Positions 29,455-39,559 of a stretch of DNA of 64,000 nt are shown here, piece by piece. The stretch's first letter is position 1, and every line of letters begins with the position of its first letter. The notes under the pieces are model-generated. The model saw only the letters and a program-made list of their open reading frames with translations. It had not been told where the DNA came from and did no database searches. The position numbers and the translations under genes are program-made. Source of the DNA: Blattabacterium sp. DPU (GTDB lineage Bacteria > Bacteroidota > Bacteroidia > Flavobacteriales > Blattabacteriaceae); contig NZ_CP049785.1 in assembly GCF_011290385.1 (NCBI RefSeq), forward strand, positions 535,018 through 599,017, given 5' to 3'.

Positions 29455-30771
29455 TCATTTTTTTTCTAAAAACCAACTCTTAAATACATTGAAATCTTTA
29501 GATAAAGATATTTTTTGTATAGTCTTTTTCTTTTTTAAAAAAATTTCCAATTCCTTAGTAGGAACAATTTTTTTTTGTAAAATAGGTGGCATGTTATCTA
29601 GAAATTTAATAGGATGAGCTGTTTCTAAAAAAATACCTGGTTCTAAAGTATTATTCATTTCTTGTAAATATTGTCTAAGACCTAAATAACCAATAGCTCC
29701 ATGTGGATCTAATATATATTTATATTTTTTCCATATCTTTTTTATAATGGATAAAGTTTCTTCATCTGTGAATTTATAGGAAAATAGTTTTTTTCTTAAT
29801 TGAAATATATTTTTTTTATATAAATGCCAAATTCTAGAAAAATTACTTGGATCAGAAATATCCATAGCATTTGATATAGTTTTTTTTACCGGAAGGGGAT
29901 GGTATTTTTCATTTCTTAAAAATCTAGGGATCGTATCATTAATATTTGTAGATGCAATAAAAAATTTTATGGGTAATCCCATTTTTTCAGCCATCATCCC
30001 TGCGCAAATATTCCCAAAATTTCCACTTGGAACTGAAAAAATTAATTCTATTGGATCTTTTACTATTATTTGTTTATAAGCTACAAAATAATAAAACATT
30101 TGAGGGAGCCATCTTCCTACATTGATAGAATTAGCAGAAGTTAATGTATATTTTTTATTTATTTCTTTATCTAAAAAAGCTTTTTTAACCATTTTCTGAC
30201 AATCATCAAAATTACCATGTATTTCTACAGCTAATATATTAGCTCCTAATGAAGTAATTTGTTCTTCTTGTAAAGAACTGACTCCATTATATGGATATAA
30301 AATAATGACTTCTATTCCAGGTTTTTTATGAAATCCTTTAGCAACAGCACCTCCGGTGTCTCCTGAAGTAGCGACTAAAACTGTAACATTTTTTTCTAAT
30401 TTTTCAGAAAAAAAACTTAAGCATCCTGCCATAAACTTAGCTCCCACATCTTTAAAAGCCAAAGTCGGACCATGAAAAAGTTCTAATACATGAATATTAT
30501 TATGTACTTTTTTTAAAGGGAAAGAAAAATTCAAAGTATCATGAATAATATTATCAATAAATTTTTCGGGAATGTTTTTTCCAATATAGGGTTTGATAAT
30601 AGACATGGCAATTGTATGAATATCATAAGTTGGAAGTTTTTTAATAAATTTAGGTTTTAATTTAGGAATACATTTAGGCATATATAATCCTCCATCAGGC
30701 GATAAACCTGTTAAAACAGCATCTTCAAAAGAAACTAAATTCTTATGATTTTTCAAACTATAATACAACAT
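29455..30771 (-). CDS. thrC: Threonine synthase
   Basis: Pyridoxal phosphate enzyme converting phosphohomoserine to threonine. The 438 residues have HGPTLAFKDVGAKFM, with the PLP lysine at about residue 110, TSGDTGGAVAKGF and SVPSGNFGNICAGM. It is the last gene of the thrA-thrB-thrC order, 23 bases after thrB, as in E. coli. It ends 3 bases after the convergent thyA. Confidence 0.97.
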   Translation of the reverse strand: MLYYSLKNHKNLVSFEDAVLTGLSPDGGLYMPKCIPKLKPKFIKKLPTYDIHTIAMSIIKPYIGKNIPEKFIDNIIHDTLNFSFPLKKVHNNIHVLELFHGPTLAFKDVGAKFMAGCLSFFSEKLEKNVTVLVATSGDTGGAVAKGFHKKPGIEVIILYPYNGVSSLQEEQITSLGANILAVEIHGNFDDCQKMVKKAFLDKEINKKYTLTSANSINVGRWLPQMFYYFVAYKQIIVKDPIELIFSVPSGNFGNICAGMMAEKMGLPIKFFIASTNINDTIPRFLRNEKYHPLPVKKTISNAMDISDPSNFSRIWHLYKKNIFQLRKKLFSYKFTDEETLSIIKKIWKKYKYILDPHGAIGYLGLRQYLQEMNNTLEPGIFLETAHPIKFLDNMPPILQKKIVPTKELEIFLKKKKTIQKISLSKDFNVFKSWFLEKK

Positions 30772-30794
30772 ATAATTAATTTATTTATATAAAC

Positions 30795-31742
30795 TTACAA
30801 TATTTTAGCCCATTTAATTCCTTGTTGGTTAATAGGAGAAGTATAGGTTTTATAATCGATTTTTAACGGAGAATATACTTTATTCATGACTTCGGTTACT
30901 TTTTCCGCCATTTGTGGTCCTTTACTAAGCATGAAAACAGAAGGACCTGAACCAGAAATCCCTCCACCTAAAGCTCCTATTTCTTTACATTTTATTTTTA
31001 ATTCATAAAAAGCTGGAATGAGCATAGCTCGTATGGGTTCTACAATAACATCTTCCAAAGCCCTACTTATTAATTCATAATCTTCTCGATATAAACCCGC
31101 AACTAATGCTCCTACATTCCCCCATTGTTTAATAGCGTCTGTCATCAATATTTTTTGTTTTAAAATTTCTCTAGCATCTGATGTTTTGACTTCAATTTGA
31201 GGATGTATAACGCTAACCCATAATTCTTTGGGATTATGTAATTTAGTTATATCTAATGGTTGATAACTTCTAACTAATGTAACTCCTCCCATAATAGCGG
31301 GAGCTACATTATCTGCATGAGCAGTTCCACTTGCTATACGTTCTCCTTCCATAGCAAAACGGACTAATTGCATAGTGTTGAAAGGGTTTTCCAATAGAAT
31401 ATTAGCTCCATAAACAATTCCTGCAGCACTAGCTGCACTAGATCCTATTCCACTTCCAGGATGAATATTTTTAGTTAATTCAATTTCAAATCCTATTTTT
31501 TCTTTATCCTCTTTTTTTTGTTGATATTTTTTCAACAAAAACTGTAGAGCAACAAAAGCTACGTTTTTTTTTGGATCATTAGGTAACGATGATCCACATA
31601 TTCGATTGATATGTATCCCTGGAGTATGAGATTTATATAAAAAAATTTCATCTTTAGGAAAATCTAAAGCTAATCCAATAATATCAAAACCACAAGCTAA
31701 ATTAGCAACAGTAGCTGGTGAAAATATTTTTATTCCCTTCAT
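30795..31742 (-). CDS. thrB: Homoserine kinase
   Basis: GHMP-family kinase phosphorylating homoserine. The 315 residues show SPATVANLACGFDIIGLAL at the N-terminus, the nucleotide-binding HPGSGIGSSAASAAG loop and the C-terminal GGGISGSGPSVF. It lies 5 bases after thrA and 23 before thrC. Confidence 0.96.
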   Translation of the reverse strand: MKGIKIFSPATVANLACGFDIIGLALDFPKDEIFLYKSHTPGIHINRICGSSLPNDPKKNVAFVALQFLLKKYQQKKEDKEKIGFEIELTKNIHPGSGIGSSAASAAGIVYGANILLENPFNTMQLVRFAMEGERIASGTAHADNVAPAIMGGVTLVRSYQPLDITKLHNPKELWVSVIHPQIEVKTSDAREILKQKILMTDAIKQWGNVGALVAGLYREDYELISRALEDVIVEPIRAMLIPAFYELKIKCKEIGALGGGISGSGPSVFMLSKGPQMAEKVTEVMNKVYSPLKIDYKTYTSPINQQGIKWAKIL

Positions 31743-31747
31743 GATTT

Positions 31748-34195
31748 TTATTTAGTAGCTTTAATAATATCTGAAAAAACTCCAGATGCAGTAACTTCTG
31801 CCCCTGCTCCTGCTCCTTTTATAATAAGGGGTTGTTCAGCATAACGATATGTATTATATAAAACCATATTATCTTTTCCTTCTAATTGAAAAAATGGATG
31901 AATTTGTTTTACTGATTCTAGTCCAACAGAAGCTACTCCATTTTCATAACGTGCAATAAAACGTAAACGTTTTTGATCTTTTTCCGCTTTATTTCTAATT
32001 CCAAAAAAATAATTTTTGTATTTGTGTAATTCATTATAAAAATCATTTATAGAAGTTGAATGAAAACAAGTTTCCGGTAAAAATGATTTTTGATGAATAT
32101 CACTCAATTCTAATGGAGAACCGCATTCTCTAGCTAAAATTAGTATTTTCCGCATAACATCTAATCCACTTAAATCAATTCTAGGATCAGGTTCTGTATA
32201 TCCTTTTAATTGGGCTTCTTTTACGACTTCTAAAAAAGATTTTTCTCCTATAAAATGATTAAATATAAAATTTAGACTTCCTGATAACACAGCTTCTATT
32301 TTATTAATTTTATCTCCACTATTAATTAGATCATTCAATGTACTAATAACGGGAAGACTAGCTCCTACATTAGTTTCAAATAAAAATGGAGCTTTGAAAT
32401 GTCTGGAAAGTGTTTTTAGTTTTTTATAATGATTATAATCGGATGAACAAGCTATTTTATTACAAGTAATAACTCCTATTCCATTTTTTAAAAATTTATC
32501 ATAGGTCATAGCCATTTCTTCACTAGCTGTATTATCTACAAATAAACTATTTCTTAGATTAAATTTCCATACTTTTTCCATAAAGGAATATATATTCATA
32601 TTAATGCCTTTTTGGTTTAGATATTTTTTCCAATCATTTAAATTGATTCCATGATCATTAAAATACATTTTTTTGCTGTTAGCAAATCCAATAACTCTAA
32701 CTTGAAGTTTCAATTTTTCCAATAAATAATTTTGTTGTTGATCTAATTGTTCAAGTAATTTACTTCCTACTTTTCCTACTCCACAAATGAAAAGATTAAT
32801 TTGTTTTGGGGGCCTTTCAAAAAAAGCTTCATGTAAAGTATTGAGTGCTTTTTTAAAATCGATTTTTCTAATAACGGCTGATATATTTTTTTCAGTAGAA
32901 CCTTGTGCTATAGCTCTAACATTAATGCTATTTCTGCCTAAAGAAGCAAACATTTTTCCACTAGTTCCATGAAGATTTTTCATATTATCTCCTACTACAG
33001 CAATAATACAAAGATCCTTTTCTATTCTTAATGGATCAATCCGTCTTTGATGGATTTCTTGAGCAAATTCGCTATCTATTACAGCTTTTGCTTTAATGAC
33101 ATCTGTTTCATGAATTCCTGTTGTAATTGAATGTTCCGAAGAACTTTGAGTGATAAATATTACATTTATTTTTTCACGTGATAATGCTTCAAATAAACGT
33201 TTGGAATATCCAGGAATTCCTACCATTCCACTCCCTTCTAGGGTAAGTAATGCCATATTCTGAATTCCAGATATACCAGTAACAGGTTGACTGATATTTG
33301 TGTTTTTATTAATATAAATCAAAGTTCCTGGATCTATAGGAGAAAAAGTATTTTTAATTTGTATTGGAATATGTTTTTTCATAGCAGGTTGAATTGTAGG
33401 AGGATAAATAACTTTTGCTCCAAAATGTGATAATTCCATTGCTTCTTCATAGGATATTTCTTTTATAGGAAAAGCTTGATTCACTATTTTTGGATTAGCT
33501 GTCATCATTCCACTTACATCCGTCCATATTTCAAGTAAACTTGCAGATATAGCAGCAGCTAAAATTGCTGCAGTATAATCAGAACCCCCTCTACCCAGAG
33601 TCGTAGTTTCGTTTTCTAACGTAGAACCTATAAATCCTGGCAAAACAATATATTCTGATGTTTTTTCACGAAAAAATTGAATAATATGATGATTACTTGT
33701 AATAAAATCTACTTGTGCACATCCAAATTGAGCATCCGTAATAATTAAATCTCTACTATCTTTGCAAATAGCATCTAATCCAGATTGTTTCAATTTTTCT
33801 GAAATAAGAAAAGAAGAACTTAATTCTCCAAAACTCATAATTTTATCTAGAGAGCGTTTTGAAAGTTCTTCTACTTGAAAAATTCCATCACATAAACTTT
33901 CTAAATCATTTATATTTCTTTTCATCCAACTAATTAAATGACTCTGATAGGTAATAGGAAATAATTCTCTTATAACATTAAGATGTCGAATTTCGATTTC
34001 CTCTAATATATTTTTATATATATTTTTTCTTTCAGAAGCCAATTGACCACATTGTATTAACTGATCCGTGATATTTCCTAATGCAGATACAACAATAGCA
34101 TATCTTCCTTTTGGTTTTTTTTCTAATAAAGAACAAATACGTTTTATAGCATCAGAATGAGCTACGGAACTACCCCCAAATTTTAAAACTTGCAT
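31748..34195 (-). CDS. thrA: Bifunctional aspartokinase/homoserine dehydrogenase
   Basis: Fused enzyme catalysing the first and third steps from aspartate to threonine. The aspartokinase domain (about residues 1-290) has VLKFGGSSVAHSD and TTLGRGGSDYTA. The middle holds two ACT-type regulatory repeats (about 300-460). The homoserine dehydrogenase domain begins at LFICGVGKVGSKLLEQL and contains ETNVGASLPVI, GSLNFI and DPRIDLSGLDVMRK. The length of 815 residues is normal. Retained ACT domains suggest feedback by threonine. I see no leader-peptide attenuator. Confidence 0.97.
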   Translation of the reverse strand: MQVLKFGGSSVAHSDAIKRICSLLEKKPKGRYAIVVSALGNITDQLIQCGQLASERKNIYKNILEEIEIRHLNVIRELFPITYQSHLISWMKRNINDLESLCDGIFQVEELSKRSLDKIMSFGELSSSFLISEKLKQSGLDAICKDSRDLIITDAQFGCAQVDFITSNHHIIQFFREKTSEYIVLPGFIGSTLENETTTLGRGGSDYTAAILAAAISASLLEIWTDVSGMMTANPKIVNQAFPIKEISYEEAMELSHFGAKVIYPPTIQPAMKKHIPIQIKNTFSPIDPGTLIYINKNTNISQPVTGISGIQNMALLTLEGSGMVGIPGYSKRLFEALSREKINVIFITQSSSEHSITTGIHETDVIKAKAVIDSEFAQEIHQRRIDPLRIEKDLCIIAVVGDNMKNLHGTSGKMFASLGRNSINVRAIAQGSTEKNISAVIRKIDFKKALNTLHEAFFERPPKQINLFICGVGKVGSKLLEQLDQQQNYLLEKLKLQVRVIGFANSKKMYFNDHGINLNDWKKYLNQKGINMNIYSFMEKVWKFNLRNSLFVDNTASEEMAMTYDKFLKNGIGVITCNKIACSSDYNHYKKLKTLSRHFKAPFLFETNVGASLPVISTLNDLINSGDKINKIEAVLSGSLNFIFNHFIGEKSFLEVVKEAQLKGYTEPDPRIDLSGLDVMRKILILARECGSPLELSDIHQKSFLPETCFHSTSINDFYNELHKYKNYFFGIRNKAEKDQKRLRFIARYENGVASVGLESVKQIHPFFQLEGKDNMVLYNTYRYAEQPLIIKGAGAGAEVTASGVFSDIIKATK

Positions 34196-34469
34196 TTTTT
34201 AATTATTTTTTTGAACAATTTTCCCATCATTTAACGATGTAAACAAAAATAATGATAATTTATGGAGGTGCGTTTTTTTATTTTTTTATATGTAGGTGTA
34301 ATTTTTTCTATCAAAGTTTATGGTAAAATATTTTGAAACTAAATAAAAACCAAAAACGATGGAAAATGATTCTATTTATCTTTCATTATTATTTCATAAC
34401 TTTAAATACATACAAACTATTGTTTGTTGTAATGAATATTATGTTTATGAATAAAATTAAAGAAAGTAT
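34196..34469. other. Intergenic region between thrA and ureAB
   Basis: This 274-base divergent gap holds no convincing gene. On the minus strand, TATTTTTG at 34244-34251 matches the Bacteroidota -7 consensus about 49 bases before thrA. On the plus strand, an inverted repeat ACAAAC-TATT-GTTTGT lies at 34412-34427, about 43 bases before ureAB. Very short frames of 15 and 24 codons exist but look like chance. Confidence 0.5.
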
Positions 34470-35099
34470 ATGCATTTAACTTTTTATGAAAAGGAAAAAA
34501 TTCTTCTACATATGGCTGGAGAATTAGCAAAGAAACGTTTAAAAAGAGGACTAAAATTGAATTATCCTGAATCTTTAGCTTTAATCACTCATTATGTCAT
34601 GGAAGGAGCTCGTGATGGAAAAACAGTCAAAGATCTCATGCATGAAGCAGGAAATATTCTAAACGATGAACAAGTAATGGATGGAGTATATGAATTACTT
34701 AATAATGTTCAAGTAGAAGCTACTTTTCCTGATGGAACAAAATTAGTAACCGTACATCATCCTATAAAAAAAAATGGGAAAAAAAATTCTAATTTAATTC
34801 CAGGACAATACAATCTTTTAAAAGAAGATATTGTATTATTCCCTGGTAGATCTCGTATAGAAAGAACTGTATCCAATAAGGGAACTAGACCTATTCAAAT
34901 AGGTTCTCATTTTCATTTTTACGAAACAAATTCTGCTCTTCTTTTTGAAAGAGAAGGAACTAAAGGATATAGACTTGATCTTCCTTCTGGAAGATCTATT
35001 CGTTTCGAACCAGGAGAAACAAAAAAAGTTGTATTGGTAGAAATTGGAGGAAGTAAAAAAATTTATGGATTTTCAGGAAAAGAAAATACACCTATATGA
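34470..35099 (+). CDS. ureAB: Fused urease gamma/beta subunit
   Basis: Residues 1-100 are urease gamma (Ure[41 protein letters not shown]). Residues from about 110 are urease beta (Ure[21 protein letters not shown]-like [35 protein letters not shown]). A short lysine- and asparagine-rich linker joins them. Similar gamma-beta fusions are known in Helicobacter and, as I recall, in Blattabacterium. With UreC it forms the nickel enzyme that splits urea to ammonia and CO2. Its stop overlaps the ureC start by four bases. Confidence 0.97.
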   Translation: MHLTFYEKEKILLHMAGELAKKRLKRGLKLNYPESLALITHYVMEGARDGKTVKDLMHEAGNILNDEQVMDGVYELLNNVQVEATFPDGTKLVTVHHPIKKNGKKNSNLIPGQYNLLKEDIVLFPGRSRIERTVSNKGTRPIQIGSHFHFYETNSALLFEREGTKGYRLDLPSGRSIRFEPGETKKVVLVEIGGSKKIYGFSGKENTPI

Positions 35100-36802
35100 A
35101 AAAAATAGATAGAGAATCTTATGCAAATATGTACGGCCCCACTAAAGGAGATAAAATTCGTTTAGGAGATACATCTTTATGGATTGAGATCGAAAAAGAC
35201 CATACTATTTATGGAGATGAGTGTGTTTTTGGAGGAGGAAAAGTTATTAGAGATGGGATGGGTCAACATCCTTTTGCAACAAGAGATGAAGGAGTTTTAG
35301 ATTTAGTATTGACCAATGCTATTATTATAGATTATTGGGGAATTATAAAAGCAGATATAGGAATTAAAAATGGAATTATTGTTGGTATAGGAAAAGCCGG
35401 TAATCCATATTTTATGGATGAAGTGACTCCTAACATGTATATTGGAACAGGAACAGAAGTTATTTCTTCAGAAAATATTATAGTAACAGCTGGAAGTGTA
35501 GATAGTCATGTTCATTATATATGTCCCCAATTGTTTGAGGTAGCATTGGAAAGTGGGACAACTACTATTATTGGTGGAGGATCGGGGCCCGCTACTGGAA
35601 CTATGGCTACAAATTGTACTTCAGGAATATGGAATATTCAAAGAATGTTAAAAAGTACAGATCATATTCCAATTAATTTTATTTTTCTTGCAAATGGAAA
35701 TAGTTCTAGACAAGAAGCTTTAATTGAGCAAATTAAAGCTGGTGCAGGAGGATTAAAAATACATGAAGATTGGGGTAGTACTTTGCATGTTATAGATCAA
35801 TGTCTGAATGTAGCAGAAAAATTGGATATACAAGTAAACATACATACAGATTCTCTAAATGAATCCGGTTATGTAGAAGATACCTTAAAAATATTTAAAA
35901 ATAGAACAATTCATACTTATCATACGGAAGGAGCTGGGGGGGGGCATGCTCCTGATTTATTGAAAGTAATATCATTTTCTAATATTTTACCTTCATCAAC
36001 AAGTCCTACTATGCCTTATACTTGTAACACGATAGATGAACATTTAGACATGTTAATGATTTGTCATCATTTGGATTCTAATTTACCAGAAGATATAGCT
36101 TTTGCTAAATCACGTATAAGATCTGAAACTATTAGTGCAGAAGGAGTTTTACATGATATAGGGGCCATTAGTATGACCAGCTCAGATTCTCAAGCTATGG
36201 GACGAATAGGGGAGATAGTAAAACGAACATGGCAAACAGCTGATAAAATGAAAAAACAAAGAGGAGCTCTCAATGGAGATCATTTCAAATATGATAATTT
36301 TAGGGTTAAGAGATATATTTCAAAATATACTATAAATCCTGCGATTACTCATGGTATTTCTGAATATGTAGGATCGATTCATGTTGGAAAAATGGCTGAT
36401 TTGGTATTATGGAAACCTTCTTTTTTTGGAGTAAAACCTGAATTAGTTATAAAAAGTGGAATGATTGTCTATGCTAGTATGGGTGATCCTAATGCTACAA
36501 TACCTACACCTCAACCATTTATGTATAGAAAAATGTTTGGATATTTTGAACCTAAACTAAGTAGCATTTTTGTATCAATAAATGCCATCAATAATGGTTT
36601 TTTTGAAAAAAATGAAATCAAAAAACAAATAAAACTAGTAAAAGGATGCCGGGGATTATCCAAAAAAAATATGATATTAAATGGAGAGATTCCCAATTTA
36701 GAAGTAGATCCAAAAACATATAATGTTTATATAAATGGAGAAAAAATAATATCTCGTCCTTCTGATGTTTTACCACTATCTCAAAGATATTTTTTATTCT
36801 GA
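35096..36802 (+). CDS. ureC: Urease alpha subunit
   Basis: Catalytic subunit of urease, 568 residues. All active-site residues are visible: nickel ligands H138 and H140 (SHVH), the carbamylated lysine K221 (GLKIHEDWG), H250 and H276, flap residues C323 and H324 (MICHHLD) and D364 ([10 protein letters not shown]). The enzyme therefore looks active. No accessory genes ureD, E, F or G follow; a tRNA-Leu on the other strand comes next, so nickel loading must depend on genes elsewhere in the genome. Confidence 0.98.
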   Translation: MKKIDRESYANMYGPTKGDKIRLGDTSLWIEIEKDHTIYGDECVFGGGKVIRDGMGQHPFATRDEGVLDLVLTNAIIIDYWGIIKADIGIKNGIIVGIGKAGNPYFMDEVTPNMYIGTGTEVISSENIIVTAGSVDSHVHYICPQLFEVALESGTTTIIGGGSGPATGTMATNCTSGIWNIQRMLKSTDHIPINFIFLANGNSSRQEALIEQIKAGAGGLKIHEDWGSTLHVIDQCLNVAEKLDIQVNIHTDSLNESGYVEDTLKIFKNRTIHTYHTEGAGGGHAPDLLKVISFSNILPSSTSPTMPYTCNTIDEHLDMLMICHHLDSNLPEDIAFAKSRIRSETISAEGVLHDIGAISMTSSDSQAMGRIGEIVKRTWQTADKMKKQRGALNGDHFKYDNFRVKRYISKYTINPAITHGISEYVGSIHVGKMADLVLWKPSFFGVKPELVIKSGMIVYASMGDPNATIPTPQPFMYRKMFGYFEPKLSSIFVSINAINNGFFEKNEIKKQIKLVKGCRGLSKKNMILNGEIPNLEVDPKTYNVYINGEKIISRPSDVLPLSQRYFLF

Positions 36803-36813
36803 TTTTTTAAAAA

Positions 36814-36896
36814 TACCCAGAGCGGGATTCGAACCCGCATGATGTAAAATCACTGGATTTTGAGTCCAGCGCGTCTCCCTGTTCCGCCATCTGGGT
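36814..36896 (-). tRNA. tRNA-Leu (anticodon CAA)
   Basis: A class II tRNA. The acceptor stem pairs ACCCAGA with TCTGGGT, followed by the discriminator A. The anticodon loop CTCAAAA, closed by CTGGA/TCCAG, gives CAA, which reads UUG. There is a long variable arm and a T arm with GGTTCGAATCC. CCA is not encoded. It lies 11 bases beyond ureC on the opposite strand. Confidence 0.96.
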
Positions 36897-36924
36897 TTTT
36901 TTATAAAAAAAACCATAAAAATAT

Positions 36925-37361
36925 CTAAAATGGATATATAAGTTTTTTCATTTCAATTTTCAATTTTCTTAAAAAAGAAAATTTTTCATGTTCTTCATCA
37001 TTTTTTTCATATAAATAAACAACTCTTTTTATATTAGATAAAAAAATTAGTTTACAACATTCTGTACATGGAAAATGAGTGATATATATGGAAGCGCCTT
37101 TACAAGATAAATAATAATGAGATATTTTTAATATTGCATTTGCTTCTGCATGTATAACATACCATTTTGTATTTCCGTTTTGATCTTCACAAGAATCATC
37201 GAATCCGTTAGGAGTACGATTATATCCATATGATATGATTTGGTTATTGTTAACTATAACAGCTCCTACTTTTTTTTTTTACAAAAAGAAAATTTGGATT
37301 GTTCAATTGCTATATTCATATATACGGTATCATCGTATTTTTTATAAATTTTATAAATCAT
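36925..37361 (-). pseudogene. dCMP deaminase with a one-base frameshift in an A11 tract
   Basis: Zinc deaminase converting dCMP to dUMP (ComEB/dCMP deaminase family). The 5' part runs from the ATG at 37361 and ends SFCKKKK before a premature TAG, just after a run of 11 A residues (T at 37270-37280 on the plus strand). The next frame continues without a break as VGAVIVNNNQIISYGYNRTP and on to the stop at 36925. It carries the zinc motif HAEANAIL and PCTECCKLI intact. Twelve A residues would restore one frame of about 146 residues with the family sequence CKKKKVGA. It may be a pseudogene, a sequencing error or a gene rescued by slippage. The start lies 9 bases from the divergent SpoU gene. Confidence 0.85.
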
Positions 37362-37370
37362 TATACATAT

Positions 37371-38180
37371 ATGAAAAAAATACACAATATCCAAAATACA
37401 AAAATTAAAGATTTGATAAAAATTTACCAAAAAAAAAATCACATGAATATTTTTTTTGTTGAAGGAATAAAAGAATTTAAAATGGCTATAAAAGGGAATT
37501 ATTCCCCAATAAGAATATTTATATGTAAAGAAATATTTCATGAATATAATATGATTCAGTCTTTTCATTCTATCATCTCTTTTATTCATATAAAAACTTT
37601 TGAAAAATTAGCATATAGGGAGAGTTCAGGCGGGATTGTTGCTTTATTAAAGGAAAAAAAATATATAAATCAATTAAAAAATATAAAAATTTCTAATAAA
37701 AATTCTTCTTTAATACTTATACTAGATGGAATAGAAAAACCTGGGAATATAGGAGCTATGTTAAGAATAGCTGATGCAACAAATATTCATATTATTATAT
37801 TATGTAATATGAAAACTTATGTGTATAATTCTAATATCATCAGATGTAGTTTAGGAAGTATTTTTACAAGAAAGATTTTTATAGAAAAAAAAATAGAATC
37901 AATTGTGTATTGGTTACAAAAAAATAAAATATCAATTTTAACAACAGGATTTCAAAAACATAAAAAAGCGATGAATTTATATCATACTCAATTTTTACAT
38001 TATAATAATATAGCTATTGTTTTTGGTTCTGAAAATAAAGGAGTATCCAATATTTGGTTCAAAAAAGCGAATAAAATCATAACTATTCCTATGTTTGGAA
38101 ATATAGATTCGTTAAATGTTAGTAACGCTATGTCTATCATCGTATATGAAATTATTAGACAAAGAAATTATGCTAGATAA
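37371..38180 (+). CDS. SpoU/TrmH-family RNA 2'-O-methyltransferase
   Basis: SPOUT methyltransferase that probably modifies a ribose in 23S rRNA, RlmB-like. From the ATG at 37371 it has 269 residues: an N-terminal substrate-binding part (FFVEGIKEFKMAI) and a C-terminal knot domain with motif 1 LDGIEKPGNIGAMLRIAD, motif 2 VFGSENKGVSN and motif 3 SLNVSNAMSIIVYEI. The frame is open up to 37299, but that stretch overlaps the divergent dCMP deaminase. The exact target cannot be read from the sequence. Confidence 0.9.
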   Translation: MKKIHNIQNTKIKDLIKIYQKKNHMNIFFVEGIKEFKMAIKGNYSPIRIFICKEIFHEYNMIQSFHSIISFIHIKTFEKLAYRESSGGIVALLKEKKYINQLKNIKISNKNSSLILILDGIEKPGNIGAMLRIADATNIHIIILCNMKTYVYNSNIIRCSLGSIFTRKIFIEKKIESIVYWLQKNKISILTTGFQKHKKAMNLYHTQFLHYNNIAIVFGSENKGVSNIWFKKANKIITIPMFGNIDSLNVSNAMSIIVYEIIRQRNYAR

Positions 38181-38186
38181 TATTTA

Positions 38187-38660
38187 TTATATCTGTTGTT
38201 CGTATACGTGATCTATTTTTAAAAACCTTTTTTGGGAAGCTATTGAAGATAATCGATCGCAATAATCATTGATATAATGAGAATTATGACTTTTTATCCA
38301 ATAAAACATAATAGAATGTTTATAAAAAAAATATAAAAATCTTTTCCATAAATCCACGTTTTTTTTATTACGAAAATTGTTTTTTTCCCATTTATAAATC
38401 CATTTATTTTGAATTGTATTTACTATGTATTTAGAATCAGTAAAAATAACAATATTTTGTTTTTTATTTTTTATTTCTTCTAATCCTACTATCACTGATA
38501 ATAATTCCATTCTATTATTAGTTGTATAACGATATCCTTCTGAAATTATTTTTCTATTATACAAATGACCAAAAAATGTTTCTATAAAAATTCCATATCC
38601 TCCTGGTCCAGGATTTCCTTTTGAAGAACCATCAGTATAAATATGAATTTTTTTATTCAC
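38187..38660 (-). CDS. rnhA: Ribonuclease HI
   Basis: Removes RNA from RNA-DNA hybrids. The 157 residues have the catalytic set: D10 in IYTDGSSKGNPGPGGYG, the glutamate in NNRMELLSVIVGLE, the aspartate in IFTDSKYIVNTI and the last aspartate in NDYCDRLSS after the flexible IKSHNSH loop. It lies 18 bases after plsC and ends 6 bases after the convergent methyltransferase. Confidence 0.96.
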   Translation of the reverse strand: MNKKIHIYTDGSSKGNPGPGGYGIFIETFFGHLYNRKIISEGYRYTTNNRMELLSVIVGLEEIKNKKQNIVIFTDSKYIVNTIQNKWIYKWEKNNFRNKKNVDLWKRFLYFFYKHSIMFYWIKSHNSHYINDYCDRLSSIASQKRFLKIDHVYEQQI

Positions 38661-38677
38661 AATTTTGTAAAAATATT

Positions 38678-39430
38678 TTATTTTTCACGTTCAAATTTTT
38701 CTAATTGATATTTTATTAAATTGAAACATTTTTCCTTCAAATTATCTTTATCTTTTAAAGATAAATTCTTTGTTTGTATGGAATGATGTTGTTTGATCCT
38801 GATTTTTCCTGGTCCTCCTTTTATAATAGAATAATTGGGAAACTTTGTTTTTATATCAGCTATGGTAAAAGGAATAATAGGAATTTTTTTTATAATAGCA
38901 ATAAAAAACGCTCCACTTTTAAAATGGTCCAATAGAATATAAGGGTTAGGAACCCCTCCTTCTGGAAAAATACAAACACTTTTTCCAGAATCCACTTTTT
39001 TTTCTATTTTCTTAAATACTTGCATACAACTAGATAAATTTTTTCTATCAAGAAGAATATTACTTTTTTTGTAAACAAATCCGAAAAAAGGAAGCTTAGC
39101 TAATTCTTCTTTTCCTACGAAAACCAAAGGATGATTCCTCATTAAAGAATAAATTAACATAATATCCATAATAGAACTGTGATTACTAATAATTACATAT
39201 TGTTTATTTTTATCTAATATCTCTTTTTCTTTTTCTAGTACATACCAAAAACCCATGAGAAAAAGATTACTTCTAGCCCACATTTGGTGAAACCAATATG
39301 CAATTGGATAATGTTTTTCTTTAAAAAGAAATGGGATAGAAGCACCCGCCCATAAGGGAATCAAAAATATATTAATAATAAAAAACCATGTACGCCATAA
39401 TAATATTAATAATGTTTGTATAATTTTCAT
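38678..39430 (-). CDS. plsC: 1-acyl-sn-glycerol-3-phosphate acyltransferase
   Basis: Membrane enzyme making phosphatidic acid. The 250 residues begin with a hydrophobic segment (about 6-30). Acyltransferase motif I is NHSSIMD (HX4D), motif II LDRKNLSSCMQ, and motif III is FPEGG rather than the usual FPEGT, a variant I associate with Bacteroidota. With pssA and the acc/fab genes it supports phospholipid synthesis. Confidence 0.93.
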   Translation of the reverse strand: MKIIQTLLILLWRTWFFIINIFLIPLWAGASIPFLFKEKHYPIAYWFHQMWARSNLFLMGFWYVLEKEKEILDKNKQYVIISNHSSIMDIMLIYSLMRNHPLVFVGKEELAKLPFFGFVYKKSNILLDRKNLSSCMQVFKKIEKKVDSGKSVCIFPEGGVPNPYILLDHFKSGAFFIAIIKKIPIIPFTIADIKTKFPNYSIIKGGPGKIRIKQHHSIQTKNLSLKDKDNLKEKCFNLIKYQLEKFEREK

Positions 39431-39559
39431 TAAACAATAAAATTAACAGAAATATATAAAATTCGTGATAACTTTAGAAAGTTTATTAATTATATTTTAG
39501 AAACATAACATGAAATTTTTAAAAAAATCTGATCTTTATGTAAAGAAAGTATTTTCTGT

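Noticed and set aside
34183-34230. 15-codon frame overlapping the thrA start as a threonine attenuator leader
   Set aside because: It has no threonine codons and only two isoleucines, and no terminator/antiterminator hairpins follow.
34262-34336. 24-codon frame upstream of ureAB (starts MEVRFFIFLYVGV) as a leader peptide
   Set aside because: It is far from the urease start, has no repeated regulatory codons and could be chance in AT-rich DNA.
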